From: Campylobacter avium LMG 24591
Lineage (GTDB): Bacteria; Campylobacterota; Campylobacteria; Campylobacterales; Campylobacteraceae
Length of the DNA: 64,000 nt
Assembly (NCBI RefSeq): GCF_002238335.1
Contig: NZ_CP022347.1
Coordinates: 1,364,001-1,428,000 of the forward strand
Direction of reading: 5' to 3'
Shown: one piece after another, positions 41,169-49,347 of the stretch
Layout of the letters: the number at the start of each line of letters is the position of its first letter
Position numbering within the stretch: the stretch's first letter is position 1
The notes under the pieces: generated by a model
Told to the model about the DNA's origin: nothing
Seen by the model: only the letters and a program-made list of their open reading frames with translations
Databases searched by the model: none
Position numbers and translations under genes: made by a program

Positions 41169-42428
41169 ACTCACACAAGATACTAAAACCGTATAAAAGG
41201 CCAAGGATGAGGATATGAACTCGCCTCTGTTTTCAAAAGATACGCTGTGTAAAAATGCGGCAAGCTGTGGAGTGAAGCCTCCTGCTAAGGCATAAGCTAT
41301 ATTATAAGAAAAAGAAATTCCGCTAAAACGAAATTTAGCCTCAAAAACATCACTCATAAATATAGGACAACAAGCCATAATGCCAGCACAAAAACAAGCT
41401 AAGCTATAGTAAAGCAAGATAAGCTCAAGATTAACATCCTTAGCGTAAAAATTAGTTACAAACAAAAAGCTACTTAGCCCAAAACCCAAAGAAAAGACTA
41501 TGCAAACCTTATGAGGCTTAAATTTGTCGCTTAAAAAGCCTATAAGTATAATAGAACTTATAAGGCAAAAAAGTCCTAGAATTTGAAAATAAGTCTTTTC
41601 AAAAGGAGAAAAAGCAAGCACAGGAGTAGTGAAATTTGGTATTTGCAAGATAAAGATTAGTATGCACACAGTAAGCACCCAAGTACTTAGCATAGAAACA
41701 CTTATAGATAAAATCGAATTTTTAAGCTTAAAAATCTCCTTTAAAGGAAAAGAAAGCAAGGCTTTGTCGTTTTTCATCTGCAAAAACACAGGGGTTTCTT
41801 CTAAAAATCTCCTAAGATACACAGAGATAATGCCAAAGACCCCGCCTATACCAAAAGCCACACGCCAAGCCCATTCTTTCACCTGCTCCTCGCTAAACAC
41901 AGTGTAAATTAGCAAATACACAAGAGCACCGAGCAAAATTCCAGCCGTAACAGAGGCTGTTAAAAGAGAGATGTATAAATTCTTGCGATTTTTGGGTGCG
42001 TGTTCTTGTATGAAAACCCAGGCTCCAGGCAACTCCCCACCAACAGCCACGCCTTGTGCTATACGAACCAAAAGCAAGAATAAAGGAGCAAAATAAGATA
42101 TATGCTCGAAACTAGGCACAAAAGCTAGGGCAAATGTAGGAATTACCATAAGCAAGATGCTTAACATAAAGACATTTTTGCGTCCAAATTTATCGCCAAA
42201 ATGCGCCATAACTATGCCACCAAGCGGTCTGGCAAGATAACCGGCAGCAAAAATTCCATAAGTATTTATCATTTTCCAAGTCTCATCTAAACTTGGCGGG
42301 AAAAAGTGCTGCGATATAATGCTTGCAAAAAATACAAAGATGATGAAATCATAAAATTCAAGGGTGCCTCCAAGCGAAGAGAGGGCAAGAATTTTAAACT
42401 CCTTTTTTTTAAGCGTTTTATTGCTCAT
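41130..42428 (-). CDS. MFS transporter of the metabolite:H+ symporter (ProP-like) family
   Basis: A 432-aa transporter with 12 membrane helices. Family motifs are LGGTLEFYDFIIF in helix 1, ARPLGGIVMAHFGDKFGRKN (the MFS GxxxDRxGR-type loop, after helix 2) and RIAQGVAVGGELPGAWVFI. This group imports proline, betaine, dicarboxylates and related solutes; the substrate cannot be assigned. It is preceded three bases upstream by the acidic small protein gene, as in C. jejuni (Cj0250c/Cj0251c), and collides with znuB at its 3' end. Confidence 0.88.
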   Translation of the reverse strand: MSNKTLKKKEFKILALSSLGGTLEFYDFIIFVFFASIISQHFFPPSLDETWKMINTYGIFAAGYLARPLGGIVMAHFGDKFGRKNVFMLSILLMVIPTFALAFVPSFEHISYFAPLFLLLVRIAQGVAVGGELPGAWVFIQEHAPKNRKNLYISLLTASVTAGILLGALVYLLIYTVFSEEQVKEWAWRVAFGIGGVFGIISVYLRRFLEETPVFLQMKNDKALLSFPLKEIFKLKNSILSISVSMLSTWVLTVCILIFILQIPNFTTPVLAFSPFEKTYFQILGLFCLISSIILIGFLSDKFKPHKVCIVFSLGFGLSSFLFVTNFYAKDVNLELILLYYSLACFCAGIMACCPIFMSDVFEAKFRFSGISFSYNIAYALAGGFTPQLAAFLHSVSFENRGEFISSSLAFYTVLVSCVSLIAALLMRKIYK

Positions 42429-42431
42429 AAA

Positions 42432-42587
42432 CTACATTTCATAACTATTCTCATCGTCCTCATCCTCGTAAGAATAATCGTCCTCGTCGTAATTGTAATT
42501 TGTCTTTTCATTATAAGTATATTCATCGCTTTCATCATACAACATATCATCGTTATCTAAGATATCTTCGTTATCATCGTATTCCAT
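42432..42587 (-). CDS. Highly acidic 51-aa protein upstream of the MFS gene
   Basis: A short gene read from an ATG at 42587 with a strong AGGAGG upstream. More than half of its residues are Asp/Glu, with Tyr and Asn making up most of the rest (MEYDDNEDILDNDDM at the start, EDEDDENSYEM at the end). There is no membrane segment or known fold; it is predicted to be disordered. It ends three bases before the MFS start, so the two are co-translated. A gene described as a highly acidic protein occupies the same place in C. jejuni (Cj0251c), which supports it being real. The function is unknown. Confidence 0.8.
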   Translation of the reverse strand: MEYDDNEDILDNDDMLYDESDEYTYNEKTNYNYDEDDYSYEDEDDENSYEM

Positions 42588-42640
42588 AAAGCCTCCTTTA
42601 TAAATAATGCGAATTTTAACTTAAATTTTACTCATTTTGC

Positions 42641-42646
42641 TATAAT
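42641..42646 (+). promoter_or_regulatory. Extended -10 promoter of moaC
   Basis: TGCTATAAT, a full extended -10 element, 22 bases before the ATG region of moaC, with AAGG between. Confidence 0.65.
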
Positions 42647-42667
42647 TTTTTAAATTTTTAAAGGCTT

Positions 42668-43144
42668 ATGATGGAACTTACACATATAGATGAGAACAAA
42701 CACCCAAAAATGGTAGATGTGAGCGAAAAAAACATAAGCAAAAGAAAGGCTAGTGCAAGCGGCAAAATTTTCGTAAGCAAAGAGGCTTTTTTAGCTGTTA
42801 AAAACAACAGCGCAAAAAAGGGTCCTGTGCTGCAAACCGCTGTAATAGCTGCCATTATGGCCTCAAAAAAAACAAGCGAGCTAATACCGATGTGCCATCC
42901 TTTGTTGATATCTAAGGTGCAAACACACATAGATGAAAACGAAGCAGAGTGCTCATTTTGCCTCACTGTTGAAGTATCTTGCGAGGGTAAAACGGGAGTT
43001 GAAATGGAGGCTTTAACCGGCGTTAGCGTAGGACTTTTAACAATCTATGACATGCTAAAGGCTATTGATAAGACTATGAGAATTAGTGATATTGTTTTAC
43101 AAAGCAAGGAAGGTGGCAAGAGTGCTAAATTTAAACGAAATTAA
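42668..43144 (+). CDS. moaC: Cyclic pyranopterin monophosphate synthase
   Basis: Second enzyme of molybdenum-cofactor synthesis, forming cyclic pyranopterin monophosphate with MoaA. The protein is 158 aa; two adjacent ATG codons are possible starts. Conserved motifs are [52 protein letters not shown] and the final [11 protein letters not shown]. Its 3' end overlaps the next gene by 23 bases. Confidence 0.96.
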   Translation: MMELTHIDENKHPKMVDVSEKNISKRKASASGKIFVSKEAFLAVKNNSAKKGPVLQTAVIAAIMASKKTSELIPMCHPLLISKVQTHIDENEAECSFCLTVEVSCEGKTGVEMEALTGVSVGLLTIYDMLKAIDKTMRISDIVLQSKEGGKSAKFKRN

Positions 43145-43385
43145 GCAAGAGCCAATTATCAACTACCCTATTTCTTGGGATTATAAGCTCATAGTAAAAA
43201 AAGATGTTGATGTATCTGTGCTTGTAAAAAAGGTGCTAAAGCAAAGAGAATTTAAGCTTACACAAACAAATTCTAGTAAAAATGGCAAATATGTAAGCTA
43301 TCTTGCCACAATCACAGTTATTGATAAGGATGATAGATTAAGGCTTTTTGATGAATTTAAAAAATTGTGTGACTTTGTTATATAA
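43122..43385 (+). CDS. DUF493 (YbeD-like) family protein
   Basis: An 87-aa protein from a GTG at 43122 with AAGG upstream, inside the end of moaC. The sequence ([13 protein letters not shown], then [30 protein letters not shown]) fits the small alpha/beta YbeD/DUF493 fold, which is structurally similar to the regulatory domain of ACT proteins. The role is unknown. The gene order moaC-DUF493-hypothetical is that of C. jejuni (Cj0252-Cj0254). Confidence 0.8.
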   Translation: MLNLNEIKQEPIINYPISWDYKLIVKKDVDVSVLVKKVLKQREFKLTQTNSSKNGKYVSYLATITVIDKDDRLRLFDEFKKLCDFVI

Positions 43386-43394
43386 GGACTTGTT

Positions 43395-44513
43395 ATGGAA
43401 AATACTTTAATTTTATTTGAAAAACTACTGCTAGAAAATAAGGAAAAAGCTAAGGATATACTAGAGGATTTGGCTTTTAATCTACTTCAAAAACGCAAAC
43501 AAAACAGGCAACTAGATAATGAAATTTTACTGAATTTTTTATCTGTACTTAAAAAGATTGGTCTGTTTGATAATGAAAATCTTACAAGGCTTATAAGGGT
43601 TTTTATGAAGCTTAGTATAAAGGCTGAGGAGGATAAATTATATCAATACATAGGGGAATCAGAGCTTTTAAAGGCCAAGATAAATCAACAAAAAAACATA
43701 CTTAAAAATGAAATTAGCAGGTCCTTTTATGATATAAAAACCATGCTTGAAGCTTCGAGCTTTAAAAATGAGCTTGAAAATAGCATAAATGACGCCTTTT
43801 TGTTTGAGATAGAAGCACTTGAAATTTTAAAAGAAACCGCAGAAAGTGCCTTTATAACAACGCTTGAAAATGGACAAGACATCGAATTTATGGCAAATGA
43901 AATCACCAAACACCTTTTATACAGCACCTTAAATGAGACAGATTATAAAAAAGAGCGTATATTAAAATCCGCTCAGATAATCCTAACTTGCGCATTTGAG
44001 CTTGCAAACGAGAGTAAAATTTTCGCTAAAGAGCTGTGCTTTGGGGCTATTAAGGGTGTAAGAGATGGCATTATACTTGGCTTGGAAAAATTCAAGCAAA
44101 GTTTTGCGTATTGCAAGCTTGAGGAGGATTTAAGCCTAAAAGAAAAAGAATTAATAGATATAGAAAATGACTTTATAAACATGCTAAGAATGGAATGCAA
44201 AAGACTTGATAACCCAGCAAAAGATATCATACAAAATTTGCTAGACAACGAGCTAGATACTTTGTTTGCTAAGCTTAAAAGACTAGCAAATGAAAGCAAA
44301 GAGCAGCTTACTTTAATGTTAAATGAGCTTAGAAAAAACCCTAAAATAGATGATTTTAATAAGATAGCACAAAGCAAAATAGCCTCTTTCAAAAAAGAGC
44401 TTAATAGCCTTGAAATTCTAAATTCACAAAAATACAAAGAACTAAACACTAGCGAAGCCAAGAAGCTGGGTAAAAATTTATGGCAAAAGGCTAAGAATTT
44501 GCTTAAGAAGTAG
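43395..44513 (+). CDS. Helical hypothetical protein
   Basis: A 372-aa soluble protein, strongly charged and predicted to be almost all alpha-helix (AKINQQKNILKNEISRSFYDIK, LEEDLSLKEKELIDIENDFI). No signal peptide, membrane helix or catalytic motif is visible. It lies nine bases after the DUF493 gene in the moaC operon, the same position as Cj0254 of C. jejuni. I do not recognise a functional family. Confidence 0.75.
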   Translation: MENTLILFEKLLLENKEKAKDILEDLAFNLLQKRKQNRQLDNEILLNFLSVLKKIGLFDNENLTRLIRVFMKLSIKAEEDKLYQYIGESELLKAKINQQKNILKNEISRSFYDIKTMLEASSFKNELENSINDAFLFEIEALEILKETAESAFITTLENGQDIEFMANEITKHLLYSTLNETDYKKERILKSAQIILTCAFELANESKIFAKELCFGAIKGVRDGIILGLEKFKQSFAYCKLEEDLSLKEKELIDIENDFINMLRMECKRLDNPAKDIIQNLLDNELDTLFAKLKRLANESKEQLTLMLNELRKNPKIDDFNKIAQSKIASFKKELNSLEILNSQKYKELNTSEAKKLGKNLWQKAKNLLKK

Positions 44514-44606
44514 CTTTAAGCTTAGAAAGATAAAAGCTTCTAGGCAATCTTGAAGCTTTCTAGCAGCAAGGGTATCCAATTTTCATTTTCAATCACGCTT
44601 GCGCTT

Positions 44607-44723
44607 TCATATCTTTTTTTCATGGTCTTTAATTATATCTATGCCCTTATCATCTACAAAACTTTGCTCTAAGATAGAATGCAAACAAGAGGCTATACAA
44701 TTTTCTACATCGCAAACCAAAAG
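44607..44723 (-). pseudogene. N-terminal remnant of a family-2 glycosyltransferase
   Basis: On the minus strand the sequence reads VCDVENCIASCLHSILEQSFVD..GIDII, which lines up with the start of family-2 glycosyltransferases (compare YNVEKYLRQCLDSILNQ in the intact gene next to it). There is no proper start, and it ends in a stop after about 38 codons. Further coding-like remnants follow to about 44540. It is a decayed relative beside the intact transferase, and marks the left edge of the accessory region. Confidence 0.5.
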
Positions 44724-44737
44724 TCAAAGAAAAACAA

Positions 44738-45982
44738 TCAGTCTTTTTTCTTTTTAAACAAAAGTTTTGGATGTCTATAAAGCTCTATTAGCTTAAATTT
44801 TAAATAAAGATGATTTATGTTTTTTACTTCTATGCCTTTAAGTAATTTTATATTTTTTTCTTTTTCTTCTGATTCGATTTTATCGAAAAAATATTGATAA
44901 TTTAAGATAAATTGATGCAAGTAATAATAATACATTTTTTTGTAAAAGCCCTTTTTGAAAACATTTCTTAGCTTGTATATTTCCTTAAATGCTCTAAGCA
45001 TACCATAAGCCTTATAATACCTCCTAAGCTCCTTATAGCTTTTAAAGCTCTCTTTTAAAGGCTCTAGGTAAAAGGGCAAATTCTTAGGGTAGCTATCATC
45101 TTGCATAGATGAGATTATAGAACCGCTCCTGCTTCTATAATAAAGCAAAACCTTATCATCTACAAAAAGTCTTTGACTTAAGGAAAATAATATAATAGCA
45201 AAGTCGTGGTCTTCATGATATATATGCCTTATAAATCTTAACTTATATAAATTTAACAAAGATGCCCTAAAAGCACCTTGATAAGCAAAGTAAAAATCAT
45301 GAAGTTTATTGCTTTGCAAGAAATCAAGACCATTGTCATAAAAACCTAATTTTAAATTTAAAGCAAGATAAATTTTTTCCTTTATAAGCTTAGAATTTTC
45401 ATCAACAGAGCTTAGATTGTGTAAATATAAATTTAAATCTTTTTCTTGTATATATCTTTTACAAGTGCTTATACAGCTTTCATCTAAATAATCATCAGAA
45501 TCTAAAAAATGTACATAAACATCATCTGGCAAATCTTGCAATATTAAGTCATTTATATCGCTAAGCTCTGTTTTATATACTCTTTCATCTAGTTTAATGA
45601 AATTTTTATCAATATCTTCTTTGCTTATCTTTTTTATGTCTGTTTTATCAAAGCTATGAGTGTTTTTGTAAGATTTGATTGAAAAATCATTTTCTTTAAT
45701 TTCATTTTCTAAATAAGCTCTTAATTTAGTGCCTTTCATAAGCTCAATTGCTGCATTTCTAGCAGTTGATAGTCCTGCATTTTTCTTGCTTAAAACAAAG
45801 ATCCTTTCATCTTTTTTGGCATATTCTATGGCTATATCAAGGCTTTTATCAGTGCTGCCATCATCTACTAAGACTATATCTAAAGCTACATCTTTTATAT
45901 CTTTTTGATTTAAAATAGAATCTAAGCACTGCCTTAGATACTTTTCTACATTATAGATTGGGATTAAGATAGAAATTTTCAT
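44738..45982 (-). CDS. Family-2 glycosyltransferase
   Basis: A 414-aa GT-A transferase probably acting on capsule, lipooligosaccharide or a similar surface glycan. Residues 1-75 have the nucleotide-sugar fold (ILIPIYNVEKYLRQCLDSILNQ, VLVDDGSTDKS, NAGLSTARNAAIE). There is an inserted Lys/Glu-rich segment (about 82-160) before the DxD-type motif HFLDSDDYLD, an arrangement seen in several Campylobacter transferases. The C-terminal part is aromatic and basic. It stands alone between remnants, with no partner biosynthesis genes nearby. Confidence 0.85.
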   Translation of the reverse strand: MKISILIPIYNVEKYLRQCLDSILNQKDIKDVALDIVLVDDGSTDKSLDIAIEYAKKDERIFVLSKKNAGLSTARNAAIELMKGTKLRAYLENEIKENDFSIKSYKNTHSFDKTDIKKISKEDIDKNFIKLDERVYKTELSDINDLILQDLPDDVYVHFLDSDDYLDESCISTCKRYIQEKDLNLYLHNLSSVDENSKLIKEKIYLALNLKLGFYDNGLDFLQSNKLHDFYFAYQGAFRASLLNLYKLRFIRHIYHEDHDFAIILFSLSQRLFVDDKVLLYYRSRSGSIISSMQDDSYPKNLPFYLEPLKESFKSYKELRRYYKAYGMLRAFKEIYKLRNVFKKGFYKKMYYYYLHQFILNYQYFFDKIESEEKEKNIKLLKGIEVKNINHLYLKFKLIELYRHPKLLFKKKKD

Positions 45983-46295
45983 ATTTTTCCCTAGTTTTTA
46001 ACTCTTATCTTAGCTAAGATTTGTAAATACATTTAGAAAATACATTTTGTGAAATTTTACTAGAATTTTAATTTTGTTTGAAGAAGAATTTTTTGAAAAA
46101 AATAATTTCTTTAAATAAATTTCAGATACTCTTTATAAATATTATTATTAAGCAAAACCCCATTTTCTTTTTTATTGCGTTTTGTTTCATAACCTCCAAA
46201 AGCCCTCCATTTCTTAAAGAAAAATACTACCCTTTACTCCTAGCATTGCTTTTTTATAAAAACTATATGCCTCATAAAAATATACTAGCTAAAAT

Positions 46296-46420
46296 TTAGC
46301 TGATAAAAGGATAAAGTTTATAAGCCATGAATATATCCTTTATTTTATCATCATCTGAGTAAGATATATCCTCTGTCACAAATTTTTGGCATTAAGATCA
46401 AATTTCTTATCGCCACTATG
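46296..46420 (-). pseudogene. C-terminal remnant of an unidentified gene
   Basis: The minus strand reads FDLNAKN then, after a one-base shift, FVTEDISYSDDDKIKDIFMAYK and a stop at 46296-46298. This is plainly protein-like but too short to name. The surrounding 45983-46508 is AT-rich, with no intact gene that I can support. Confidence 0.4.
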
Positions 46421-46508
46421 GTTTAGTTTTTCAAAATGTTATATTACACATGCTTCTAATCTATTTCGCATTATTTTCTAACAAGAAGCCTTGCAAAGCA
46501 AGCAAATC

Positions 46509-48098
46509 TTAAATTTTTTTAGAAACTATCGCCTCTTCTACCCTTTGCTTTGCGATTCTTAAAAGCTTCTTGCTTTTAGCCCTTAGCGCAAAGCTTTGTC
46601 TGATCTTGTTTTCTATCCTTTCTTGGCTTGTAGAATCTAGCAAGGGGATTAGGAGGCTTTGTATATCGTTACTAGAAATGTTTGTTTGAACCCCGCCTGT
46701 GCCTATCCTATCAAATTGCAATCTAGCACATACAGAGTTTAAGAATAAAACTAAAACATCCTTAGAAAACCATTGATTGAAATCTTACAAATCCTTTGAT
46801 TTATCATAGCATTAATATCTTCTCGCACAAGACAGGATAAGCCTATGCTACCAGACATTGATATAAGTATATCACCTCTTTTTACCTTATCTTTTGGGCT
46901 AAGATTTTGTGTCTCATCTCTTAAAAATACCGCATTACTCATATCTAAATTTGCATTTTTGATATTATTGATCCTAATCAAAGCTAAGTTAGAATCTTGC
47001 ACATATTCATCGCTATTAAAGGCAAATCCGCTAGATTGTGCAACTATTAAGTCCTTAAGTCTCACAAAACCATTTTTATAATTTTTTATCAAGGCTTCGT
47101 TTTTCTCATATTTTGCTTGATAGTATTCTGCATCAAGTCGTCCTGTTTGCAGGAAAGATTCTTTAAAGGTGGCTATGGTGTAGTTTGCTTGTGTGTGGAT
47201 TTGCAAATGTGGATCGTTTGCATTCGCAACAGACTCTTCACTGCATTCACAATGACGCAAGGGATAGATTGCTTCGGTCGTTTCACTCCATCGCAATGAC
47301 GACTCCCCTCTGTCATCACAAGACTTGCCCTGCAAGTCGTGGCAATCTAAATTTTTAGAATCTATCCCTAAAGATTCATAGAGCAAATTTTCAGCTTCCT
47401 TATACAAAGCCTTGCTAGATTCTAAGGCTGTATTAGAATCTTTTACAAGCTTTTCTATCTCTAGCTGAAAAGGCATTGGAAAAATGGGGATTGGTAAAGT
47501 TCTAATAGCTTCTTTATCAATAGTTTGAGGAACTGCTCCATTAATTTTTCTTGAAATTACCAACTTGCCTAATTTTGTGTTTAAATATATATATAAAAAT
47601 ATATTTCTTAATATTTTTTCGTTGGTTGTTATCATAAATAAATTCATACCCAAACTAATAGGAATATTTAAATTTGGCACTATATAGGTAGCACCTGGGC
47701 TACCAATTTTGTTGATTAATACCTCTCCACCGAAAATTTTAGTTTTTGTCAAAAAATTATAAGCGTGTTTAGATATATATTTTACATCATTTTCAAAATC
47801 CATTTTTTTCTAAATCTGTACTTCTAATCATATATGCATAATCTTTTTCATCTTGTATTTTTACATTCTCGTTCAATGCCTCATAGCTGCCATTTGAATG
47901 ATAATCTGTTAAAACCTCTATGCAGTCTTTTAAAAATATATGATTCATCGATTTAACTTTTGAATAAGCGTTTATAAAGCTCTTGCTAAAAAATTCGGCA
48001 TCCAATCTATTTTTTTCATTATCCTTTTTTGGCTCGCTAAGTTTTAAGCTAGAGACTTCTAAATGCGGGTATTTGTCTTGCAGGGCTTTGTTTGTCAT
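46509..48098 (-). pseudogene. hsdS: Type I restriction-modification specificity subunit, broken by two frameshifts
   Basis: HsdS confers DNA-sequence recognition on the HsdM/HsdR complex. From the ATG at 48098 the first frame ends after STDLEKNGF. Removing one A from the run of seven (T7 at 47803-47809 on the plus strand) joins it to DFENDVKYISKHAYNFL. The second frame contains a target-recognition domain, a conserved helix (NTALESSKALYKEAENLLYESLGI), an inserted repeat (47229-47348), and the second recognition domain. A second shift at about 46780-46795 is needed to reach FSKDVLVLFLNSV and LQFDRIGTGGVQTNISSNDI at the C-terminus. All domains are present, so inactivation is recent. A TATAAT at 48143-48148 (minus strand) is its own promoter. 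Confidence 0.88.
47229..47348. repeat. Interspersed repeat element inserted in frame within hsdS
   Basis: About 120 bases richer in GC than hsdS around it. It contains two related units, ACTGCATTCACAATGACGCA (47241-47260) and ACTCCATCGCAATGACGAC (47285-47303), and a hairpin GACTTGC/GCAAGTC at 47322-47338. On the coding strand it reads DCHDLQGKSCDDRGESS and RHCECSEESVANAND, the kind of peptide produced when the widespread 'RHCEERSDEA'-type bacterial interspersed repeat falls inside a gene. It lies in the linker between the two HsdS halves. Confidence 0.7.
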
Positions 48099-48164
48099 AG
48101 GATTTTCCTTAATCTTCTTTATGTAACAAAAAAGACTGTATAATTATACAAAATTTACAAAATA

Positions 48165-48303
48165 TTTGATATAGTACTCGTGCTTTCAAGGGGGCAATTG
48201 TCTCCAATCTTTCGTTAGTTTTTAATTTCCTCATTCATTGTCTTTACAAAAAATAGAATCTTTGATATACTTTCAGTCCTTTCAAGGCGGGTCATTTTCT
48301 GCC
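48165..48303. repeat. Pair of related ~42-base elements with conserved hairpins
   Basis: Copy 1 (48165-48205) and copy 2 (48261-48303) both run TTTGATATA, about 10 variable bases, CTTTCAAGG, then a hairpin. The hairpin sequences differ but pair in both: GGGGGCAATTGTCTCC and GGCGGGTCATTTTCTGCC. They lie between the HEPN gene and hsdS, outside any supported ORF. Structure conserved despite sequence change suggests RNA, but function is unknown. Confidence 0.5.
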
Positions 48304-48384
48304 ACTTCTGCCTCTGTGCATAATACATCAAATCCTTATGAAAACTTGCTAAGATATCGTTTAGAAAATTGTATCTTGCTTGGA

Positions 48385-49161
48385 TTAAAAATCCTTGTTT
48401 TTATACTTATATTGCAAGCTTATAGCACTTGAAATTTCGCCAATTTGTATGGCGTCCTCTAAATTATAACCTAATCGCAAAAGTATAATTTCTAAATCTT
48501 TTTTAAATTTAATTTTTGTAGGCTTGTTATGAAATATTTCATTCCTTGCTTTACGAATCTGACTAAGTTTTGTTATCAAATGTTCTTTAGTACCATAACT
48601 TGGCAGTTCTTGATTCTTATATTGTTTGCTATCTTTAAAGATATGACTTAATTCGCTCCAATGAAAGCTAATAATATCTTCCAAATCCACAAGATACAAA
48701 CAATCAAAAACTTCCCAAGTATTTTGCAGTTTTTTGAAATTATTTTTTCTTTTCTGAAGCATTTTAAAAATGAATTTTAAACCTGCTTTTTGTTGTATAT
48801 TTGCCTTTTGTGTTATAAACCAATCATCACAGCTTGTGTTGTATAAATTAGCAATGCACACTGCCAAAGTACTACGCAAGGCATTTTCAAAACAATGCAA
48901 AAGTAAAAAATTTGCTTAATGAGCTTTTCGTCTTTTTGTATAAAGCTTCATAATCAAGGTAAAAAGATTAGCATTTGTGGCTTGTGAATCTTTTTGTAAA
49001 ATAATTTTAGCTTCCTTACAAGCTCCCCATAAGTAAGCAAAATGCAGAACTTTAATGCTTTGTTTAATACGTCTTTGAAAATCTCTTGTCAATAAATCAG
49101 GACAATCCATAAATAAATCTCTGATTTTTGCATATTCACTTTCTTGTAAAGAAAAAGACAT
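48385..49161 (-). pseudogene. Abi-like HEPN ribonuclease gene split by one in-frame stop
   Basis: The frame opens at the ATG at 49161 (SLQESEYAKIRDLFMDCPDLL) and meets TAA at codon 82 (48916-48918). It continues without any shift for 176 more codons: ANFLLLHCFENALRSTLAV, then DLEDIISFHWSELSHIFK and KARNEIFHNKP. The last element is an R-x4-H motif (Arg206, His211 in the joined numbering), the active site of HEPN RNases, and the size and layout (FE.ALR helix, W..L, RN...H) resemble Abi/AbiF-type abortive-infection proteins. A TTG at 48900 could restart the second half but has no ribosome-binding site. It lies between hsdM and hsdS, where C. jejuni strains carry variable M-linked ORFs. The family call is moderate. 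Confidence 0.7.
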
Positions 49162-49193
49162 TTTTTCGCCCTTTTTATTTTTAATTAACGATA

Positions 49194-49199
49194 ATTATA
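49194..49199 (-). promoter_or_regulatory. -10 box of the HEPN gene
   Basis: TATAAT on the minus strand (reads GTATAATTAT), 33 bases upstream of the ATG at 49161. It lies downstream of the structured element at 49214-49274, so that element is not simply the 5' leader of this transcript. Confidence 0.5.
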
Positions 49200-49213
49200 C
49201 TACAATAACATAC

Positions 49214-49274
49214 AATTTAGAGGGCTAACCTGCCGAAAGTTGCGGGGTACTCTTGTGAGAGGCTACTCTAAATT
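49214..49274 (-). ncRNA. Structured RNA element upstream of the Abi-like HEPN gene
   Basis: A closed 61-base structure. The outer stem is AATTTAGAG (49214-49222) with CTCTAAATT (49266-49274), nine perfect pairs. Inside are two hairpins (minus-strand sense): CTCT-CACA-AGAG and CCCGC-AACTTTCG-GCAGG, giving a three-way junction. It is markedly more GC-rich than the AT-rich flanks. The HEPN gene has its own -10 box between this element and its start, which fits a separately made RNA. Structured RNAs upstream of abiF-type genes have been described (the abiF motif); whether this is one cannot be decided by eye. The rest of 49162-49347 is AT-rich without further features. Confidence 0.5.
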
Positions 49275-49347
49275 TCTTACTTTTACACATTACATAGCTT
49301 ATTTCATATAATTTCACAAAAAGCTTTATAAAAATTTTAAATATTTT

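Noticed and set aside
46078..46299. Plus-strand ORF of 73 codons with hydrophobic composition
   Set aside because: It needs a TTG start without a ribosome-binding site, lies in AT-rich sequence opposite a minus-strand gene remnant, and shows no family features.
48238..48432. Plus-strand ORF of 64 codons covering one of the hairpin repeats
   Set aside because: It runs antisense into the HEPN gene and over the repeat element; there is no ribosome-binding site or recognisable product.
49214..49274. Self-cleaving ribozyme (twister or hammerhead)
   Set aside because: The compact GC-rich fold prompted the check, but I could not place the conserved core nucleotides of either class; a separate structured RNA fits better.
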